From NCBI RefSeq assembly GCF_020532725.1, contig NZ_JAJAVC010000003.1, positions 372,001 to 436,000 of the forward strand: a stretch of 64,000 bases of DNA, read 5' to 3'. The stretch's first letter is position 1. Each line of letters starts with the position of its first letter. Position numbers and translations under genes: made by a program. The notes below the pieces were generated by a model, which did no database searches, was not told the DNA's origin, and was given only the letters and a program-made list of their open reading frames with translations. This DNA is from Methylobacillus arboreus (GTDB lineage: Bacteria; Pseudomonadota; Gammaproteobacteria; Burkholderiales; Methylophilaceae). Shown here in pieces: positions 33,175 to 44,149 of the stretch.

Positions 33175-34419
33175 ATGAGTAAGACAAATCGACGCCAGTT
33201 CATCACCAAGACAGGCGCCCTGATGGGGGCCATGCTCACAGCGGGCATTATTTCCGGTAGTGCTTATGCGGCCGACTTCCCAACTGCCAAGGTCAACACC
33301 ACCAAGCTGGCGGTGACTGACACGACAGTCAAGGTGGGTATCCTGCATTCTTCCACCGGCACTATGGCAATCAGTGAAACCGGTTCCATCCAGGCTGAAA
33401 AGCTGGCGATTGCCCAGATCAACGCCTTGGGTGGTGTGCTCGGCCGCAAGATCGAGGTTATCCAGGAAGACGGCGCCAGCGATTGGCCGACGTTTGCTGA
33501 AAAATCCAAGAAATTGCTGGTGAACGACAAGGTAGCTACAGTGTTCGGCTGCTGGACTTCTGCTTCACGTAAAGCTGTGCTGCCAGTGTTTGAAAAAGAA
33601 AACGGTTTGCTGTTCTATCCGACTTTCTACGAAGGCCTGGAGCAATCCAAGAACGTGTTCTACACCGGCCAGGAAGCCACCCAGCAGATTCTTGCTGGTC
33701 TGGACTGGATCGCCAAGGAAAAGAAGGCAAAAACATTCTACCTGATTGGCTCCGACTACATCTGGCCGCGCACTTCCATGAAGATTGCCCGCAAGCACAT
33801 CGAGCAAAAGCTTGGCGGCAAGGTGGTGGGTGAAGAGTACATCGCGCTTGGCGACACCCAGTTCGGTTCCGTGATCAACAAGATCAAGCTGAGGAAGCCT
33901 GATGTGATCTACGCTGCGGTGGTGGGGGGCAGTAACGTGGCCTGGTTCAAGCAGTTGAATGCTGCCGGCCTCAATTCCAAGAAACAGCACATGCTGACCA
34001 TCTCCGTGACCGAGGATGAAGTGCTGGGTATCGGCGGTGAGAACCTTGAAGGCTTCTACTCGGCAATGAAGTACTTCCAGTCCTTGAAGAACCCTAACAA
34101 CGAGAAGTTCGTTGCCGAGTTCAAGAAGATGTGGGGTCCTAAGGCTGTGATCGGCGACGTGACACAGGCTGCTTACCTTGGCCCATGGTTGTGGAAAGCT
34201 GCGGTTGAGCGTGCTGGCAGCTTCGATGTGACCAAGGCTGCTGCAGCATTGCCAGGCTACGAGTTCAAGGAAGCACCAGAAGGCTACGTCAAGGTTGATC
34301 CTAACCACCACCTGGAAAGCAAGCTGCGTGTAGGCAAGTGGCGTGCTGACGGTCAGGCCGACGTGGTATATGAGTCCGAGCTGATCAAGCCTGATCCATT
34401 CCCAAAAGGCTACCAATAA
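33175..34419 (+). CDS. urtA: Urea/short-chain amide ABC transporter, substrate-binding protein
   Basis: A 414-residue periplasmic binding protein of the branched-chain amino acid (HAAT) family, equal to Methylophilus FmdD. It has a twin-arginine-like signal (NRRQFITKTGALMGAMLTAG) and the two-lobed receptor fold (VGILHSSTGTMAISETGSIQ; GRKIEVIQEDGASDWPTFAE; VFGCWTSASRKAVLPVFEKE). UrtA delivers urea, and FmdD short-chain amides and urea, to the permease. Gene order urtABCDE and the cytosolic formamidase and urease genes around it support the role. GGAGAAA lies eight bases before the ATG. Confidence 0.95.
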   Translation: MSKTNRRQFITKTGALMGAMLTAGIISGSAYAADFPTAKVNTTKLAVTDTTVKVGILHSSTGTMAISETGSIQAEKLAIAQINALGGVLGRKIEVIQEDGASDWPTFAEKSKKLLVNDKVATVFGCWTSASRKAVLPVFEKENGLLFYPTFYEGLEQSKNVFYTGQEATQQILAGLDWIAKEKKAKTFYLIGSDYIWPRTSMKIARKHIEQKLGGKVVGEEYIALGDTQFGSVINKIKLRKPDVIYAAVVGGSNVAWFKQLNAAGLNSKKQHMLTISVTEDEVLGIGGENLEGFYSAMKYFQSLKNPNNEKFVAEFKKMWGPKAVIGDVTQAAYLGPWLWKAAVERAGSFDVTKAAAALPGYEFKEAPEGYVKVDPNHHLESKLRVGKWRADGQADVVYESELIKPDPFPKGYQ

Positions 34420-34445
34420 TCAGCTAGCGTTGTAAATGCAAGAAC

Positions 34446-34474
34446 CCGTGACAGCCCCTTATGGGGTTGTTACG
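34446..34474 (+). promoter_or_regulatory. Operon-internal hairpin between urtA and urtB
   Basis: CCGTGACAGCCCC and GGGGTTGTTACGG pair across TTAT with few mismatches, 27 bp after the urtA stop. Such hairpins often leave more mRNA for the binding protein than for the permease. Confidence 0.6.
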
Positions 34475-34524
34475 GCGTGCAGTACCAGAATTTAAATCTG
34501 TAAGTAAAAGGCTGGAGGCCGATT

Positions 34525-35442
34525 ATGTTTGAATATTCAATGGCAGAGATAGGCAATATCGTTGTCATGCAGGCTTTCTCGGGGTTAAGCCTGTTCAGCG
34601 TTCTTCTCCTGATGGCACTTGGCCTCGCGATCATCTTCGGGCAAATGGGTGTGATTAATATGGCCCATGGCGAATTCATGGCGATAGGTGCCTATACCAC
34701 CGTGTTTCTTTCCAGGGTTGCCGAAACTTACGGAATTGTTAACTACTATTTCCTGTTTGCGATTGTTGCCGCGTTCATCATCGCATTCATTATTGGCTAT
34801 ATCATCGAGTTTGCCCTGATACGGCATCTCTATAAGCGGCCGCTTGATACCTTGCTTGCCACCTGGGGTTTGAGCCTGGTGATGCAGCAAATTTTCCGTT
34901 CCACCTTTGGCGCCAAGGAAGTCAGCGCCGTGTTGCCAGAATGGCTCATGGGTTCCTTCCAGCCGACGCCGGACATCGATATCCCGATCAACGGGGTGTT
35001 TGTGCTGGCGCTTGCATTGGTGGTGACTGCCGGTGTCTATATCTTCATGTTCCGTTCCCGCTGGGGCTTGCGTGTGCGTGCCACGGTGCAGAACCGTGTG
35101 ATGGCTGGTGCTGTTGGCATCAATACCAAGAAGGTTGACCGTGTTACCTTCGCGTTGGGCTGTGGTATCGCCGGCGTGGCTGGTGCAGCTTTCACCACGA
35201 TTGCCTCTACCGGCCCAACGACTGGTTCTCTCTACATCGTCGACAGCTTCATGGTGGTCGTGTTCGGTGGCGCAGCCAGCATATTGGGCACTATCGCTTC
35301 AGCATTCGGCATTGCCCAGGCGCAATCCATCCTGCAATTCTTCATGACTAGCTCCATGGGCAAGGTCGCGACACTGATGGTGATCGTCGGCATCCTCATG
35401 ATGCGTCCTGAAGGCCTGTTTGCATCCAAAGTACGTAAGTAA
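34525..35442 (+). CDS. urtB: Urea/amide ABC transporter permease UrtB
   Basis: A 305-residue LivH-type inner-membrane permease with about eight helices (FSVLLLMALGLAIIFGQMGV; NMAHGEFMAIGAYTTVF). It forms the translocation pore with UrtC, which is the second permease. The length is typical of the FmdE form; long UrtB proteins with an extra periplasmic domain exist elsewhere. GGAGG lies seven bases before the ATG. The next gene starts 12 bp after its stop. Confidence 0.95.
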   Translation: MFEYSMAEIGNIVVMQAFSGLSLFSVLLLMALGLAIIFGQMGVINMAHGEFMAIGAYTTVFLSRVAETYGIVNYYFLFAIVAAFIIAFIIGYIIEFALIRHLYKRPLDTLLATWGLSLVMQQIFRSTFGAKEVSAVLPEWLMGSFQPTPDIDIPINGVFVLALALVVTAGVYIFMFRSRWGLRVRATVQNRVMAGAVGINTKKVDRVTFALGCGIAGVAGAAFTTIASTGPTTGSLYIVDSFMVVVFGGAASILGTIASAFGIAQAQSILQFFMTSSMGKVATLMVIVGILMMRPEGLFASKVRK

Positions 35443-35454
35443 GGGGAATCGGAC

Positions 35455-36624
35455 ATGAATGAAACACTAAGCAAAATACTGGGCGGAAAGCAGGGAGCCA
35501 TTGGCCTTGCCATCCTCGCCGCCTTTATCATGATCGTGCTGCCGCTAGGCCTGGATCCTTTCCGTCTGGGCCTGATCGGCAAGTACCTCACTTACGCCTT
35601 TGTCGCCGTCAGCCTTGTATTGCTGTGGGGTAATGGCGGTATCCTGAGCCTGGGACAGGGCATTTTCTTCGGGCTTGGCGGTTACGGCATGGCGATGTTC
35701 CTCAAGCTGGAGGCTTCTGACCCGGTCAGTACCGCCATCCAGTCCACACCCGGCATCCCGGATTTCATGGACTGGAACCAGCTGACCGCGCTCCCATGGT
35801 TCTGGGAGCCGTTCAAGAGCTTGCCGCTGACGATTCTGGCGATCCTGGTGGTACCGACCATCTTCGCCTTCCTGATCGGCTATGCCATGTTCAAGCGCAG
35901 GGTGGGCGGGGTGTATTTCGCCATCATCACCCAGGCGATCGCGCTGATCCTGAGCATTCTGATTGTCGGCCAGCAAGGCTATACCGGCGGTGTGAACGGC
36001 ATTACCGACCTCAAGACGTTGTTGGGCTGGGATATCCGCAGCGATAGCGCCAAGTATGTGCTGTATTACGTCAATGCCGGTCTGCTGATCGCCTGCATCC
36101 TGCTCTCTCGTTATGTCTTGAGCAGCAAGTTCGGCATGCTGCTGCTGGCGATGCGTGACAAGGAAGAGCGCGTGCGCTTCTCTGGCTACGACGTGTCCAA
36201 CTTCAAGATATTCATCTTCTGCCTGGCTGCCATGATCTCGGCCATTGGCGGTGCGATGTTCACCCTGCAGGTTGGCTTCATGTCGCCTACCTTCATCGGT
36301 ATCGTGCCTTCGATCGAGATGGTGATCTTCGCAGCAGTCGGCGGGCGCATGTCGCTGATCGGGGCGGTATATGGCACCTTGCTGGTCAACTTCGGCAAGA
36401 CCATGTTCTCCGAGACCTATCCCGAGTTGTGGCTGTTCCTCATGGGCGGCCTGTTCATTGCGGTGGTGATGTTCTTCCCTAACGGTATCGCTGGAATCTA
36501 CGAAAAATACGCCAAGAAAGTGCCTTTCCTGCGCAAGCTGTCGGAAGAAACACCAAAGGCCAAAAAGGCTGAAGCCATACCAGCAGCACCGGTTGAAACC
36601 AAGGAAGCGGGGGTAAAAGCATGA
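35455..36624 (+). CDS. urtC: Urea/amide ABC transporter permease UrtC
   Basis: A 389-residue LivM-type permease (FmdF equivalent) with LLWGNGGILSLGQGIFFGLG, GGVYFAIITQAIALILSILI and GGRMSLIGAVYGTLLVNFGK. The C-terminus is a Lys/Glu/Pro-rich cytoplasmic tail. Its stop codon overlaps the urtD start (ATGA), showing translational coupling. Confidence 0.95.
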   Translation: MNETLSKILGGKQGAIGLAILAAFIMIVLPLGLDPFRLGLIGKYLTYAFVAVSLVLLWGNGGILSLGQGIFFGLGGYGMAMFLKLEASDPVSTAIQSTPGIPDFMDWNQLTALPWFWEPFKSLPLTILAILVVPTIFAFLIGYAMFKRRVGGVYFAIITQAIALILSILIVGQQGYTGGVNGITDLKTLLGWDIRSDSAKYVLYYVNAGLLIACILLSRYVLSSKFGMLLLAMRDKEERVRFSGYDVSNFKIFIFCLAAMISAIGGAMFTLQVGFMSPTFIGIVPSIEMVIFAAVGGRMSLIGAVYGTLLVNFGKTMFSETYPELWLFLMGGLFIAVVMFFPNGIAGIYEKYAKKVPFLRKLSEETPKAKKAEAIPAAPVETKEAGVKA

Positions 36625-37364
36625 GTAACACCGATTTTGTACTGGCAGTGGAAGACCTGACTGTTTCGTTCGATGGCTTCAAGGCGGTGGACAAGCTCAA
36701 TATGTACATCGACAAGAACGAGCTTCGCGTTGTGATCGGCCCTAACGGGGCTGGCAAGACGACGGTGCTGGACCTGATCTGCGGCAAGACCAAGTCCACG
36801 GCCGGCTCCATCAAGTTCAAGAACCGCGAGCTCACCAAGCTTTCGGAACACGAAATCGTGCGGGCCGGGGTGGGACGCAAGTTCCAGACGCCATCGATCT
36901 ACGAGAACCTCTCGGTCTACCAGAACCTTGAAGTTTCCTACCCCAAGGGGCGCGGCGTCTTCGGCAGCCTGTTCTTCAAGCGCAGCGATGAAGTCGTGGC
37001 GCAGGTATACAAGATTGCCAAGGAGATCATGATGGAGGACATCCTGCATACCGAGGCGGCATTGTTGAGCCACGGCCAGAAGCAATGGCTGGAAATCGGC
37101 ATGTTGCTGATGCAGGAGCCCGAACTATTGATGCTGGACGAGCCCGTGGCGGGCATGAGCGCCAAGGAGCGCGACCAGACCGCCGAGCTTTTGAACCGTA
37201 TCTGCCAGAACCGCTCCGTGATCGTGATCGAGCACGATATGGAGTTTGTCAAGAAGATCGCGCACAAGGTTACCGTGCTGCACCAGGGCAAGATTCTGGC
37301 GGAAGGCGCCATGGATAAAGTACAAGCCAACGAAAAGGTCATTGAGGTTTATCTGGGCCATTAA
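36621..37364 (+). CDS. urtD: Urea/amide ABC transporter ATP-binding protein UrtD
   Basis: A 247-residue LivG-type ATPase with Walker A IGPNGAGKTTVLD (about residues 40-52), a Q-loop GVGRKFQTPSIYENLSVYQN, a degenerate signature LLSHGQKQWLEIGMLL and Walker B ELLMLDEPVAGMS followed by VIVIEHDMEF. LSHGQKQWLEI in place of LSGGQ is usual for UrtD. Coupled to urtC by a 4-bp overlap. Confidence 0.96.
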   Translation: MSNTDFVLAVEDLTVSFDGFKAVDKLNMYIDKNELRVVIGPNGAGKTTVLDLICGKTKSTAGSIKFKNRELTKLSEHEIVRAGVGRKFQTPSIYENLSVYQNLEVSYPKGRGVFGSLFFKRSDEVVAQVYKIAKEIMMEDILHTEAALLSHGQKQWLEIGMLLMQEPELLMLDEPVAGMSAKERDQTAELLNRICQNRSVIVIEHDMEFVKKIAHKVTVLHQGKILAEGAMDKVQANEKVIEVYLGH

Positions 37365-37425
37365 GCCGGTGCGGTGCCTAACCAGGCACCGCCAGCCCAG
37401 AACCACTCATAGAAAGGATAGCAAA

Positions 37426-38115
37426 ATGATAGAGATTGAAGACCTGACAGTGAGCTACGGCCAGAGTGAAGTCATTCATGGCATCAGTTTCAAGGCGGAA
37501 AAAAACGAAACACTCGCCATCATGGGCCGCAACGGCATGGGCAAGACCACCCTGTTCAAGTCCCTGATGGGCATCCTGCCGAGCAAGAGCAAGAAAGCGG
37601 CTGTGGATGGGGTGGATTTTGGTGGTAACGAAACTTTCCAGCGCGTGCAGAAAGGCCTGGCCTACGTGCCGCAAGGCCGCATGATCTTCCCGACCATGAC
37701 CGTGCAGGAAAACATCGAGACCGGCCTGGAGAAATCCAAGTCGCGCCAGATTCCCGAAGACATCTACGCCTTGTTCCCGGTGCTTTACGACATGCGCAAC
37801 CGCAAGGGCGGCAACCTCTCGGGCGGTCAGCAGCAGCAATTGGCGATTGCCCGTGCACTGGTGACCGATCCCAAGGTGCTGTTACTGGATGAGCCGACTG
37901 AAGGTATCCAGCCGTCCATCATCAAGGATATCGCCAAGGTGTTGAATGAAATCCGTAAGATGCGCGAAATCACGATCATCGTCTCTGAGCAGGTGCTGAG
38001 TTTTACCATGGAGATTGCCGACCGCATTATCGTGATCGACAAGGGCAACTTCATCCACGAGAACAAGCGCAGCGAAGTCGATGCGGCAAAAATAAAAGGA
38101 TATTTATCAGTATAA
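37426..38115 (+). CDS. urtE: Urea/amide ABC transporter ATP-binding protein UrtE
   Basis: A 229-residue LivF-type ATPase with Walker A MGRNGMGKTTLFK, the segment LAYVPQGRMIFPTMTVQENI, signature NLSGGQQQQLAIARAL and Walker B VLLLDEPTEGIQPSII. The frame is open further upstream but family similarity starts at MIEIEDLTVSYGQ; AAGGA lies seven bases before the ATG at 37426. It ends the transporter operon; a small hairpin with six T residues follows. Confidence 0.96.
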   Translation: MIEIEDLTVSYGQSEVIHGISFKAEKNETLAIMGRNGMGKTTLFKSLMGILPSKSKKAAVDGVDFGGNETFQRVQKGLAYVPQGRMIFPTMTVQENIETGLEKSKSRQIPEDIYALFPVLYDMRNRKGGNLSGGQQQQLAIARALVTDPKVLLLDEPTEGIQPSIIKDIAKVLNEIRKMREITIIVSEQVLSFTMEIADRIIVIDKGNFIHENKRSEVDAAKIKGYLSV

Positions 38116-38151
38116 GAAAGTCAGTCAAAAGCTCGCTGGTAGCGTGTTGCT

Positions 38152-38168
38152 GCCGGTGCGGCTTTTTT
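38152..38168 (+). terminator. Short hairpin with T-run after urtE
   Basis: GCCG, a three-base loop, CGGC and six T residues lie 37 bp after urtE and 24 bp before ureD. The stem is short, so read-through into the urease genes is likely. Confidence 0.5.
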
Positions 38169-38191
38169 GTTATCTGAAGTGATGTATTGAT

Positions 38192-39061
38192 ATGATGCTG
38201 CCGATGGATGATGCACAAACAAAAACGGCGGCATGGATCAACAAGCGCTGGCAGGCATTGCTGGCGCTGGAATTTGCAGCGCGGGCAGGTCGTACCACTC
38301 TGGTAGGCAAACGGCATCAGGGGCCGTTGGTTGTGCAGAAAATGCTGTATCCGGAAGGGGATGAGGTATGCCACGGCATCATCATCCATCCTCCAGGCGG
38401 CGTGGCGGGTGGCGACCAACTGCAATTGCAGGCAACGCTGGAAACGTCATCCCATGCATTGTTGACGACACCGGGGGCAGGCAAGTGGTACAAGGCCAAT
38501 CAATTGAGTGCGAGCCAGGATATACGGTTCAAGCTTGCAAAAGATAGCTGCCTGGAGTGGCTGCCGCAGGAAAACATCCTGTTCGATGGCAGCAATGTGC
38601 GTTTCAGCGCCGAAATTGAGCTAGCCGTAGGTGCAGTCTTCTGTGGCTGGGATATTCTCTGCTTTGGCCGGCAGGCCAGGGGGGAGCAATGGAATGAAGG
38701 TGAGTTGCGACAAGGCATGCAGGTGAGGCGCGAAGGCCGATTGATTTGGAATGAGCGGCTGTTTGCCCGGCCTGATAGCTTGGTGATGCATTCTGGCGTC
38801 GGCCTGAGGGGTATGCCTGTAAGCGGCAGCCTGGTTGTGGCGGCTGACGTAGTACCGGCCGATGTGGTGGAGGCTTGTCGTGCGATTGAGGCGAGAGGTG
38901 ATGCACATTATGGCGTTACCGCCTTGCCGGAGGTATTTGCTGCGCGTTATATTGGTCGTTCTTCGGAAGCTGCCCGCGAGTATTTCGAGCGGCTCTGGCA
39001 ATTGCTCAGGCCCTGGTATGCTGCAAGGCCAACCATCCGGCCCAGGATATGGAATACCTGA
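38192..39061 (+). CDS. ureD: Urease accessory protein UreD
   Basis: A 289-residue UreD (UreH) homologue, the chaperone that binds the UreABC apoenzyme and passes nickel from UreG. Family segments: LEFAARAGRTTLVGKRHQGP, YPEGDEVCHGIIIHPPGGVA, SSHALLTTPGAGKWYKAN and LEWLPQENILFDGSNVRF. It opens the urease operon, 76 bp after the transporter genes. The first of two ATG codons (38192 and, three codons on, 38204) is used. Confidence 0.95.
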   Translation: MMLPMDDAQTKTAAWINKRWQALLALEFAARAGRTTLVGKRHQGPLVVQKMLYPEGDEVCHGIIIHPPGGVAGGDQLQLQATLETSSHALLTTPGAGKWYKANQLSASQDIRFKLAKDSCLEWLPQENILFDGSNVRFSAEIELAVGAVFCGWDILCFGRQARGEQWNEGELRQGMQVRREGRLIWNERLFARPDSLVMHSGVGLRGMPVSGSLVVAADVVPADVVEACRAIEARGDAHYGVTALPEVFAARYIGRSSEAAREYFERLWQLLRPWYAARPTIRPRIWNT

Positions 39062-39126
39062 AGCATTACCCTCAATTTCGCCTGCCGTGTCAGGCGTCAA
39101 GATGAACTACTTAAGAAAATGTGCCC

Positions 39127-39429
39127 ATGGAACTTAGCCCTAGAGAAAAAGACAAGCTGCTGATTTTTACCGCGGCCTTGGTTGCAGAGCGCCGCAAGGC
39201 GCGAGGCCTGAAACTGAATTATCCCGAGTCGATCGCATTTATCTCGGCTGCTATTCTCGAAGGCGCGCGGGATGGCATGACCGTGGCTGAGTTGATGGGG
39301 TATGGGGCAACGTTGCTGGGCCGCGATGATGTGATGGAGGGAGTGCCGGAGATGATTCCAGAGATTCAGGTGGAGGCGACTTTCCCAGACGGAACAAAAC
39401 TAGTCACCGTCCACCAACCGATTCCTTGA
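39127..39429 (+). CDS. ureA: Urease gamma subunit
   Basis: A 100-residue urease gamma subunit ([60 protein letters not shown]), a structural part of the (UreABC)3 complex that hydrolyses urea to ammonia and carbon dioxide. The start is ATG 39127, giving the standard length; a GTG two codons before is in frame. Unusually it is 153 bp from ureB because a hairpin repeat begins in its stop codon. Confidence 0.97.
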   Translation: MELSPREKDKLLIFTAALVAERRKARGLKLNYPESIAFISAAILEGARDGMTVAELMGYGATLLGRDDVMEGVPEMIPEIQVEATFPDGTKLVTVHQPIP

Positions 39430-39522
39430 GTCGTGGCTCACAATCCATCGCTAGCCGCGTTGCGCCTCCTTGCCGTACTCAGTGTACTGTCTGCGTCGGC
39501 GCGCCTTGCTAGCAATGGATTG
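39428..39522 (+). repeat. Hairpin repeat copy 5 (95 bp), begins in the ureA stop codon
   Basis: Arms GAGTCGTGGCTCACAATCCA (from 39428, extending to GCTAGC at 39455) and the complement of 39498-39522 pair with small bulges. The core is the B subtype (GCGCCTCCTTGCCGTACT, TGTACTGTCTGCGTCGGCGC) in plus orientation. Its middle is almost the same as copy 4 although the arms differ completely. Confidence 0.85.
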
Positions 39523-39582
39523 TGAACCACTCAGGACAGTGGAAATTTAAAGAAATAAATAAGCGCGACTGGAGCAATAGAC

Positions 39583-39887
39583 ATGATCCCAGGTGAAATG
39601 AAGATAGACGCGGGCGAACTCCTGCTGAACGATGGCCGTGAGACTGTAACTGTTGAGGTGGCCAATACCGGTGACCGGCCTATCCAGGTGGGCTCGCATT
39701 ACCATTTTTACGAGACCAATGAAGCGCTATCATTTGACCGTGCCAGCGCCTATGGTTTTCGTCTTGATATTGCCGCAGGTACTGCGGTGCGTTTCGAGCC
39801 AGGCCAGAGGCGCACGGTGCAGTTGGTGACGTTGGCCGGCAAGAGAGAAGTATATGGTTTCGCGGGTAAAGTGATGGGGGCGCTGAA

Positions 39888-39891
<4 letters not shown>
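39583..39891 (+). CDS. ureB: Urease beta subunit
   Basis: A 102-residue urease beta subunit ([60 protein letters not shown]). Length and sequence are standard. GGAG lies eight bases before the ATG. The ureC start overlaps its stop by 4 bp. Confidence 0.97.
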
Positions 39892-41590
<1,699 letters not shown>

Positions 41591-41591
<1 letters not shown>

Positions 41592-41703
41592 AACGATGCA
41601 CAACACTCTCCTGGCGTCGTTGCCCTGCCTTGCCGTACTAGTTTGTACTGTCTGCGGCAGGGCACCTAGCCAGGACCGCTTCGCTGAGCGTTGTGCATCG
41701 TTC
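41591..41703 (+). repeat. Hairpin repeat copy 6 (113 bp), begins in the ureC stop codon
   Basis: Arms GAACGATGCACAACACTC (41591-41608) and the complement of 41686-41703 match at 17 of 18 positions. The core (CTTGCCGTACTAGTTTGTAC, CTGCGGCAGGGCACC, CTGGC/GCCAG stem) is the A subtype like copies 1-3, in plus orientation. Confidence 0.85.
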
Positions 41704-41727
41704 GTCTAATGTATATATGGAATTGGA

Positions 41728-42216
41728 ATGTTAGGAATCAGCAAGAAAATAGAAAGCGCCAGCCAGGTTGACGATCAACTGGTATTGCCGTTTGACCGCA
41801 GGCAGAAGAGCCGTTTGCGCGTCGAGTTGGCTTCGGGCACCGAGGCGGCCTTGTTGCTGGAGCGTGGCACGGTCTTGCGCGGCGGCGATTTGCTGCAGGC
41901 CGAGGACGGTAGGGTAGTGCAGGTGGTGGCTGCCGATGAGCCGGTGTTATTGGTGACAGCAGAGACTGCTCAACAACTCATGCGTGCTGCTTATCACCTG
42001 GGCAACCGCCACGTGCCGCTCGAAGTCGGAAATAGCTGGCTGCGCCTGGAGCAAGATCATGTCTTGCAGGAAATGTTGGTTGGCCTTGGCGTGCAGGTGG
42101 AAGGGCAGATGGCTCCTTTTGAACCCGAGGCCGGTGCCTATGGCGGCGGGCATCGCCACCATCATGATGATGCACCTTCTATCCGCCAGCCAGCGCATTT
42201 GAGGACGCATGGCTAA
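41728..42216 (+). CDS. ureE: Urease accessory protein UreE (nickel chaperone)
   Basis: A 162-residue UreE metallochaperone that delivers Ni2+ to the UreG-UreF-UreD complex. The N-terminal peptide-binding domain is followed by the metal-binding domain with AYHLGNRHVPLEV and a His-rich C-terminus (GGGHRHHHDDAP) that stores nickel. The 3' end overlaps ureF by 8 bp. Confidence 0.95.
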   Translation: MLGISKKIESASQVDDQLVLPFDRRQKSRLRVELASGTEAALLLERGTVLRGGDLLQAEDGRVVQVVAADEPVLLVTAETAQQLMRAAYHLGNRHVPLEVGNSWLRLEQDHVLQEMLVGLGVQVEGQMAPFEPEAGAYGGGHRHHHDDAPSIRQPAHLRTHG

Positions 42217-42886
42217 GTCCCTGGTGCGCCTGCTGCAACTGGCAAGCCCGATGCTGCCCGTTGGGGCTTATAGCTATTCGCAAGGGCTGGAGTGGGGCAT
42301 TGAGTCTGGTGAGGTGCACGACCTGACAAGCGCCCAGGCCTGGATTGGCGATGTAATGCAGATTTATCAGGGCAGTTTCGAATTGCCTTTATTGAGCCGC
42401 TTTTATCGTGCTTGGCTCAACGGCGACAATGAGGCATTGCAGGCATGGAACGGGTTTTACCTGGCAGGGCGTGATAATGCCGAGGCCTTGGCCGAAAGCC
42501 GGCAGATGGGATATTCTCTGCGCCGGCTCCTGCTGGAGCTGGATGGTTTGCCGCAGGCATGGACAACAATGATGGCGCAATTGCCGTCAGCTTCATTTCC
42601 GGCCTTATATGCGGGAATCAGCCAGGCATGGGGCATAGCCGAGCAGGATGCCTTGCAGGCTTATGTTTGGTCGTGGCTGGAAAACCAAGCCAGTGCTGCA
42701 ATGAAGGCTGTGCCCTTGGGGCAGGTGGCTGGGCAGAAAATTCTGTTGAATGTGGCCGAGCATATTCCGGCACTGGTGGCAGACGCGATGCAGATGCCGG
42801 ATTATGCCATCAGCAATTTTTGTCCAGCGTTGACCATTGCCGGGTGTAAACACGAAACGCAATATAGCCGCTTGTTCCGCTCGTAA
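42209..42886 (+). CDS. ureF: Urease accessory protein UreF
   Basis: A 225-residue all-helical UreF, which binds UreD and controls GTP use by UreG during nickel insertion. Family marks are LLQLASPMLPVGAYSYSQGL, EWGIESGEVHDLTSAQAWIG and the C-terminal FCPALTIAGCKHETQYSRLF. The start at 42209 overlaps ureE. Confidence 0.95.
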   Translation: MAKSLVRLLQLASPMLPVGAYSYSQGLEWGIESGEVHDLTSAQAWIGDVMQIYQGSFELPLLSRFYRAWLNGDNEALQAWNGFYLAGRDNAEALAESRQMGYSLRRLLLELDGLPQAWTTMMAQLPSASFPALYAGISQAWGIAEQDALQAYVWSWLENQASAAMKAVPLGQVAGQKILLNVAEHIPALVADAMQMPDYAISNFCPALTIAGCKHETQYSRLFRS

Positions 42887-42944
42887 CTGCTTGTATGAGC
42901 GTGAGTTAGCGTTGTTGAGTAATTTATAACTATTGGATCAAGTA

Positions 42945-43556
42945 ATGCAGATCAAAGAACCTTTACGCGTCGGCATCGGCGGCCCGGTCGGATCGGGCAA
43001 GACCGCATTGACGCTGGCTTTGTGCCAGCGCTTGCGCGATGCATACAACATTGCGGTCGTGACTAATGACATATACACCCGCGAAGATGCCGAGTTTCTC
43101 ACGCGCAACGAGGCCCTGGTTCCAGAGCGCATCATTGGCGTGGAAACAGGTGGCTGCCCGCATACGGCGATTCGCGAGGATGCCTCAATGAACCTGGAAG
43201 CGGTGGCGCAACTGAGCGAGCGTTTCAATCCGCTGGATATCGTGTTTGTCGAGAGCGGAGGCGATAACCTGGCGGCAACATTCAGCCCGGAATTATCAGA
43301 CCTGACGATCTATGTGATCGACGTGGCCGCTGGCGAAAAGATTCCACGCAAAGGCGGCCCAGGTATCACCAAGTCAGACTTGCTGGTGATCAACAAGATC
43401 GACCTTGCCCCGTTGGTGGGTGCCTCACTGGAAGTCATGGACAGGGATGCGCGCAAGATGCGTGGCGAGCGGCCTTTTATTTTTACCAATCTCAAAACCG
43501 GCCAGGGCCTGGAGGAGATTGTCAGTTTTATTGAAAAGCAGGGGTTGATGCTTTAG
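42945..43556 (+). CDS. ureG: Urease accessory GTPase UreG
   Basis: A 203-residue SIMIBI-class GTPase: P-loop [13 protein letters not shown], metal-binding [18 protein letters not shown] (Cys-Pro-His), [20 protein letters not shown] and [13 protein letters not shown]. It powers nickel transfer to urease. ATG 42945 gives the standard N-terminus; an upstream TTG would add four residues. Confidence 0.97.
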   Translation: MQIKEPLRVGIGGPVGSGKTALTLALCQRLRDAYNIAVVTNDIYTREDAEFLTRNEALVPERIIGVETGGCPHTAIREDASMNLEAVAQLSERFNPLDIVFVESGGDNLAATFSPELSDLTIYVIDVAAGEKIPRKGGPGITKSDLLVINKIDLAPLVGASLEVMDRDARKMRGERPFIFTNLKTGQGLEEIVSFIEKQGLML

Positions 43557-43582
43557 CTCATTGATCAAAAAAGGAAAATGAT

Positions 43583-44149
43583 ATGAATATCGCACGTTTT
43601 TTAGCATTGGGCCTGTTGGCGTTTTCTCCTGTGGTGCTGGCCCATCCAGGTCATGAATCCCATAGTGTGGTGGCAGGGTTTATGCATCCGTTGACCGGGC
43701 TGGATCATTTGCTCGTCATGCTGGCCGTGGGTTTGTGGGCTGGACGTATCGGTGGCGCCGCACGCTGGCAATTGCCTCTCACATTTGTCGTTGTGATGGC
43801 TTTGGGCGCCATGCTTGGGATGGCGGGATATGCAATCGCAGGGATTGAAACCTTTTTGGCGGCAACGGTGATGGCCTTGGGCGTCTTGCTGGTGATCAGC
43901 CTGAAATTGCCGCGTGCATTGCAGGTAGGGCTGGTCGCGGTATTTGCCTTGTTCCACGGTCTGGCGCATGGCACCGAGTTGTCGTCTGAGCAAGGGGTTG
44001 CCGTCATGGGCGGTATGCTGGCTGCAACCGCAGTGTTGCATGTGGTGGGCCTGGTATTTTCTGCCAGCCGCTGGCGCTTGCCTGTATTGGTGCAGTCGCT
44101 CGTGGGCTGCACCATGGTCGTGCTTGGTGCCTGGTTGATGGCTGTGTAG
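43583..44149 (+). CDS. ureJ: HupE/UreJ-family nickel/cobalt permease
   Basis: A 188-residue membrane protein of the HupE/UreJ family with a signal-like first helix, the His-rich metal site HPGHESHSVVAGFMHPLTGL followed by DHLLVMLAVGLWAGRIGGAA, a second site FHGLAHGTEL and about six helices. It probably imports nickel for urease. AAGGAAAA precedes the ATG, 26 bp after ureG. It ends the urease operon (D A B C E F G J). Confidence 0.92.
   Translation: MNIARFLALGLLAFSPVVLAHPGHESHSVVAGFMHPLTGLDHLLVMLAVGLWAGRIGGAARWQLPLTFVVVMALGAMLGMAGYAIAGIETFLAATVMALGVLLVISLKLPRALQVGLVAVFALFHGLAHGTELSSEQGVAVMGGMLAATAVLHVVGLVFSASRWRLPVLVQSLVGCTMVVLGAWLMAV

Noticed and set aside
37246-37425. Upstream extension of UrtE
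   Set aside because: It overlaps urtD in another frame; UrtE similarity and the ribosome site both begin at 37426.
38130-38160. Possible sigma-54 promoter before ureD (CTGGTAGCGTGTTGCTG)
   Set aside because: The distance between GG and GC is one base too short for a -24/-12 promoter, which tolerates no spacing change.
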